A DNA stretch of 7,923 nucleotides from RGIG5327 sp045612485 (lineage in GTDB: Bacteria; Verrucomicrobiota; Lentisphaeria; Victivallales; UBA1829). A model generated the notes under the pieces. The model was not told where the DNA came from. It did not search any database and saw only the letters and a program-made list of their open reading frames with translations. Both the position numbers and the translations under genes were made by a program. This document shows, piece after piece, positions 6,384 to 7,923 of the stretch; within the stretch, counting starts at the first letter, position 1, and each line of letters starts with the position of its first letter. The stretch covers positions 1-7,923 of the forward strand of contig JAZKZE010000134.1 in assembly GCA_045612485.1 (NCBI GenBank). The letters run 5' to 3'.

Positions 6384-6434
6384 TTTTCAAAAAAAATACA
6401 GAAATCCTGAAACGGCAAAGAAAGGAGCAGAGTT

Positions 6435-6457
6435 ATTCCCCGCCAACACGGGGCAAT
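6435..6457 (+). promoter_or_regulatory. Leader hairpin that could compete with the ribosome binding site
   Basis: CCCCG (6438-6442) pairs with CGGGG (6449-6453) around CCAACA, with an outer ATT/AAT pairing interrupted by one bulged C. The same TCCCC (6437-6441) is complementary to GGGGA in the ADH-family ribosome binding site (6492-6496). Alternative pairings are therefore possible; a regulatory role is inference. Confidence 0.3.
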
Positions 6458-6490
6458 GACAGAAAACATATAAAACAACACACAAAAAAA

Positions 6491-6505
6491 GGGGGATTTT
6501 TTATG
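6491..6505 (+). promoter_or_regulatory. Ribosome binding site of the ADH-family gene
   Basis: GGGGGA, a spacer of six T, then ATG at 6503. The purine run is unusually G-rich, and the spacing is normal for this start. Confidence 0.75.
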
Positions 6506-7720
6506 TGGACAAAAGGCGTTGACATCTATTCGGTAAGGGAGATCAGAACCAAAACAGATATCCTTTTCGGTATCGGGGCATTGAGCTGTATGGATAATAT
6601 CCTTGCAGAACTTGCCGGACGCGGTATAAAAAATGTTCTTGTGCTGACAGGAAAAACCGGAGCAAAAAGCTCCCGGGCATGGCAGCAGACCCGTATGTAT
6701 CTGGAGGAAAAGGAGTTCACCTGGGCCCTTTACGATAAGATCACCCCCAATCCATCTGCCGGAAGCGTGGATGAAGCGGTACAGCTCGGTCAGGAATCGG
6801 GGGCGCAAGCGGTGATCGCCATCGGCGGGGGAAGCGTGATCGATGCGGCAAAATGCGTTTCTGTACTTCTGCCCGCCCGGGGGAGAAAATGTGTGGATCT
6901 CTCCGGCGGCACATATACGGCGGAAAAAAATGTCCCGCTTATTGCCGTAAATCTCACCCACGGTTCCGGCAGTGAAAACAATGCATTTGCCATGATCTTT
7001 TTCGAGAACACAAAGGAAAAGAGAGTATTGTATTCCCCGTTGTTCTATCCGTGGAAAGTCATCTGTGATCCGGCATTGACCCTCACTCTTCCCAAAGAAC
7101 AGATCTGTTACGGGGTGATGGTAACAGTCAATCATGCACTGGAATCCTCCACAAGTTCCAGAGCCAATCCCATGAGTATGATGCTGGCACATGAGGTCAT
7201 GCGTCTTGCGGTAAAATACCTTCCGGAAGCGGAAAAGGATAAAACAAACCTTGAAGCAAGATATTTTCTCATGTACGCTTCGCTGCTTGCCGGAATGGCA
7301 TCGGACAACGGTTCCTTCCATTTTGCCCAGATCCTTGCCCATCCCCTCGCCGCCATGAAACCGGATCTGCCTCACGGCCTGGGGATCTCCATCCTTATGC
7401 CGGCGGTGGTGAAAAAAATTTATCCGGAATGTGGAAAAAGCCTTGCTGCAGTCCTTTCCCCCATCATTCCCGACCTGGAAGGAAGGGCGGATGAAGCGGA
7501 AGATGCTGCGGCAGGTCTGGAAACGTGGCTGTCATCCTACGGGATCCCGAAAAAATTACAGGAAATAGGTTTTTTAAGGGAAAATATTGATGAGCTTGTA
7601 AATGCAAGTTACAGTATTTCCTCCTATTCCCTTCTTCTTTCCGTTTCCCAGGCGGAATGTTCCCGGGAGGCGATCCGTTCCATCTTTGATGATGCTCTGA
7701 CTCCTGACAGGAGCAAATAA
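6503..7720 (+). CDS. Iron-alcohol-dehydrogenase-family protein with an incomplete metal site
   Basis: Member of the group III (iron-containing) alcohol dehydrogenase fold: an N-terminal nucleotide-binding domain and a C-terminal helical metal-binding domain, normally an NAD(P)-dependent dehydrogenase. The 405 residues are a usual length. The dinucleotide motif IGGGSVIDAAK (107-117) and a TAGTGSE-like THGSGSE (152-158) are present. Of the four residues that bind iron in E. coli FucO (Asp196, His200, His263, His277), ungapped motif alignment finds His211 (for 200) and His291 in LPHG (for 277), but Val207 in place of the Asp and Gln276 in place of the first His. His280, matching the conserved FucO His267, is kept. 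The reading frame is intact with no sign of decay, so the changes look fixed. Substrate unknown; it may be metal-free, bind another metal or be non-catalytic. It stands alone and diverges from the FMN protein gene. Confidence 0.88.
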   Translation: MWTKGVDIYSVREIRTKTDILFGIGALSCMDNILAELAGRGIKNVLVLTGKTGAKSSRAWQQTRMYLEEKEFTWALYDKITPNPSAGSVDEAVQLGQESGAQAVIAIGGGSVIDAAKCVSVLLPARGRKCVDLSGGTYTAEKNVPLIAVNLTHGSGSENNAFAMIFFENTKEKRVLYSPLFYPWKVICDPALTLTLPKEQICYGVMVTVNHALESSTSSRANPMSMMLAHEVMRLAVKYLPEAEKDKTNLEARYFLMYASLLAGMASDNGSFHFAQILAHPLAAMKPDLPHGLGISILMPAVVKKIYPECGKSLAAVLSPIIPDLEGRADEAEDAAAGLETWLSSYGIPKKLQEIGFLRENIDELVNASYSISSYSLLLSVSQAECSREAIRSIFDDALTPDRSK

Positions 7721-7781
7721 ACCGCCGGAAAAGAAAAGGTTCAGTATGGCGACACTTCTCCGTATCCTGCTGTACTGAACC
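7721..7781 (-). terminator. Hairpin after the ADH-family gene, tailed as a minus-strand terminator
   Basis: GGTTCAGTA (7738-7746) pairs perfectly with TACTGAACC (7773-7781); the stem can continue inward with G-U pairs. On the plus strand it is followed by A residues, not T. On the minus strand it is followed by TTTTCTTTT. It therefore fits the end of a minus-strand transcript arriving from beyond the right edge, converging on the ADH-family gene. It could still protect the 3' end of the plus-strand message. Confidence 0.45.
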
Positions 7782-7829
7782 AAAAAATACACAGCTGTCC
7801 CATAAAATCATGGAAAAAAGAGAAATGTT

Positions 7830-7923
7830 CGGTTGCCAGGCGAGGCGGTTGCCAACCAGCGCGCAGTGGATGTGCGAATGAACCGCAGGGCAATCGCCTT
7901 GCGGACGCTCACAAGGAATTGTG
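7830..7923. repeat. GC-rich structured block, possible edge of a dispersed repeat
   Basis: From 7831 to the window end about 62% of bases are G or C, well above the flanks. It contains a direct repeat of CGGTTGCCA (7830-7838 and 7846-7854, 16-base period), the palindrome GGTTGCCAACC (7847-7857) and a 9-bp hairpin, CCGCAGGGC (7883-7891) with GCCTTGCGG (7896-7904), one G-U pair, loop AATC. No coding frame here is convincing. The abrupt composition shift and stacked symmetry suggest a repeat or a structured RNA cut by the window edge; this is inference. Confidence 0.4.

Larger units (their letters stand above)
6141..6502. other. Divergent intergenic region between the FMN protein and the ADH-family gene
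   Basis: About 360 bases with no supported gene. It holds the two outward promoters (6141-6168 minus, 6355-6383 plus), a cluster of three inverted repeats (6242-6301) and a plus-strand leader with a small hairpin (6435-6457). The one open minus-strand frame (6190-6390) has no ribosome binding site and a low-complexity product with no recognisable domain, so it is not called. Confidence 0.7.

Noticed and set aside
6190..6390. Small minus-strand frame of 66 codons in the divergent region
   Set aside because: No ribosome binding site, low-complexity Phe/Lys composition, overlaps the operator-like repeats and the ADH promoter.
6456..6473. Five-codon leader frame (ATG to TAA) before the ADH-family gene
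   Set aside because: No proper ribosome binding site (G-run only three bases away) and no run of codons suggesting attenuation control.
6377..7375. Minus-strand open frame of 332 codons
   Set aside because: Antisense shadow of the ADH-family gene; the product has no recognisable motif and runs over the ADH promoter.
7464..7811. Minus-strand open frame continuing open to the right edge
   Set aside because: Mostly antisense to the ADH-family gene and runs through a hairpin and the GC-rich block. It looks like a chance frame across a repeat edge.

Overview
The window looks like ordinary chromosomal DNA from an anaerobic bacterium of the Firmicutes, possibly a Negativicutes/Veillonellaceae member. 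That placement is an inference with low to moderate confidence. It rests on a long-form EtfB of the kind I associate with anaerobic Firmicutes, a nitronate monooxygenase-like protein with a Cys-rich C-terminal segment typical of Clostridia, strong GGAG-type ribosome binding sites, short AT-rich spacers and sigma-A-like promoters. Base composition is moderate, except for a GC-rich block at the right edge.

Four genes lie on the minus strand and one on the plus strand. From the left, minus strand: a nearly complete electron transfer flavoprotein beta subunit (1-891, cut by the window edge); dihydropteroate synthase folP (1034-1915); DNA gyrase subunit A (2003-4822), with acidic extensions and an acidic insert; and a nitronate monooxygenase-family FMN protein (5049-6098). 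A 400-nt divergent intergenic region follows, then an iron-alcohol-dehydrogenase-family protein on the plus strand (6503-7720). The last 200 bases hold a hairpin and the beginning of a GC-rich structured block that may be a dispersed repeat.

The genes do not form one functional operon. Most have their own candidate promoter (etfB, gyrA, the FMN protein, the ADH-family gene). Minus-strand terminators follow gyrA and the FMN gene. The link between gyrA and folP is unusual: a strong intrinsic terminator ends only 16 bases before the folP start codon, and a promoter-like pair lies inside that terminator. Functions are drawn from redox metabolism (Etf, FMN oxidoreductase, ADH-like protein), folate synthesis and DNA topology.

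I did not find a convincing new multi-gene system. The most interesting points are lineage-specific departures from family signatures. The ADH-family protein lacks two of its four metal ligands. The FMN protein has Glu-Glu where a Gly-Gly phosphate-binding motif is expected. GyrA has a weakened GyrA box and several acidic segments. Three adjacent or overlapping inverted repeats lie in the divergent intergenic region. No tRNA, rRNA, CRISPR array or transposase gene is visible.
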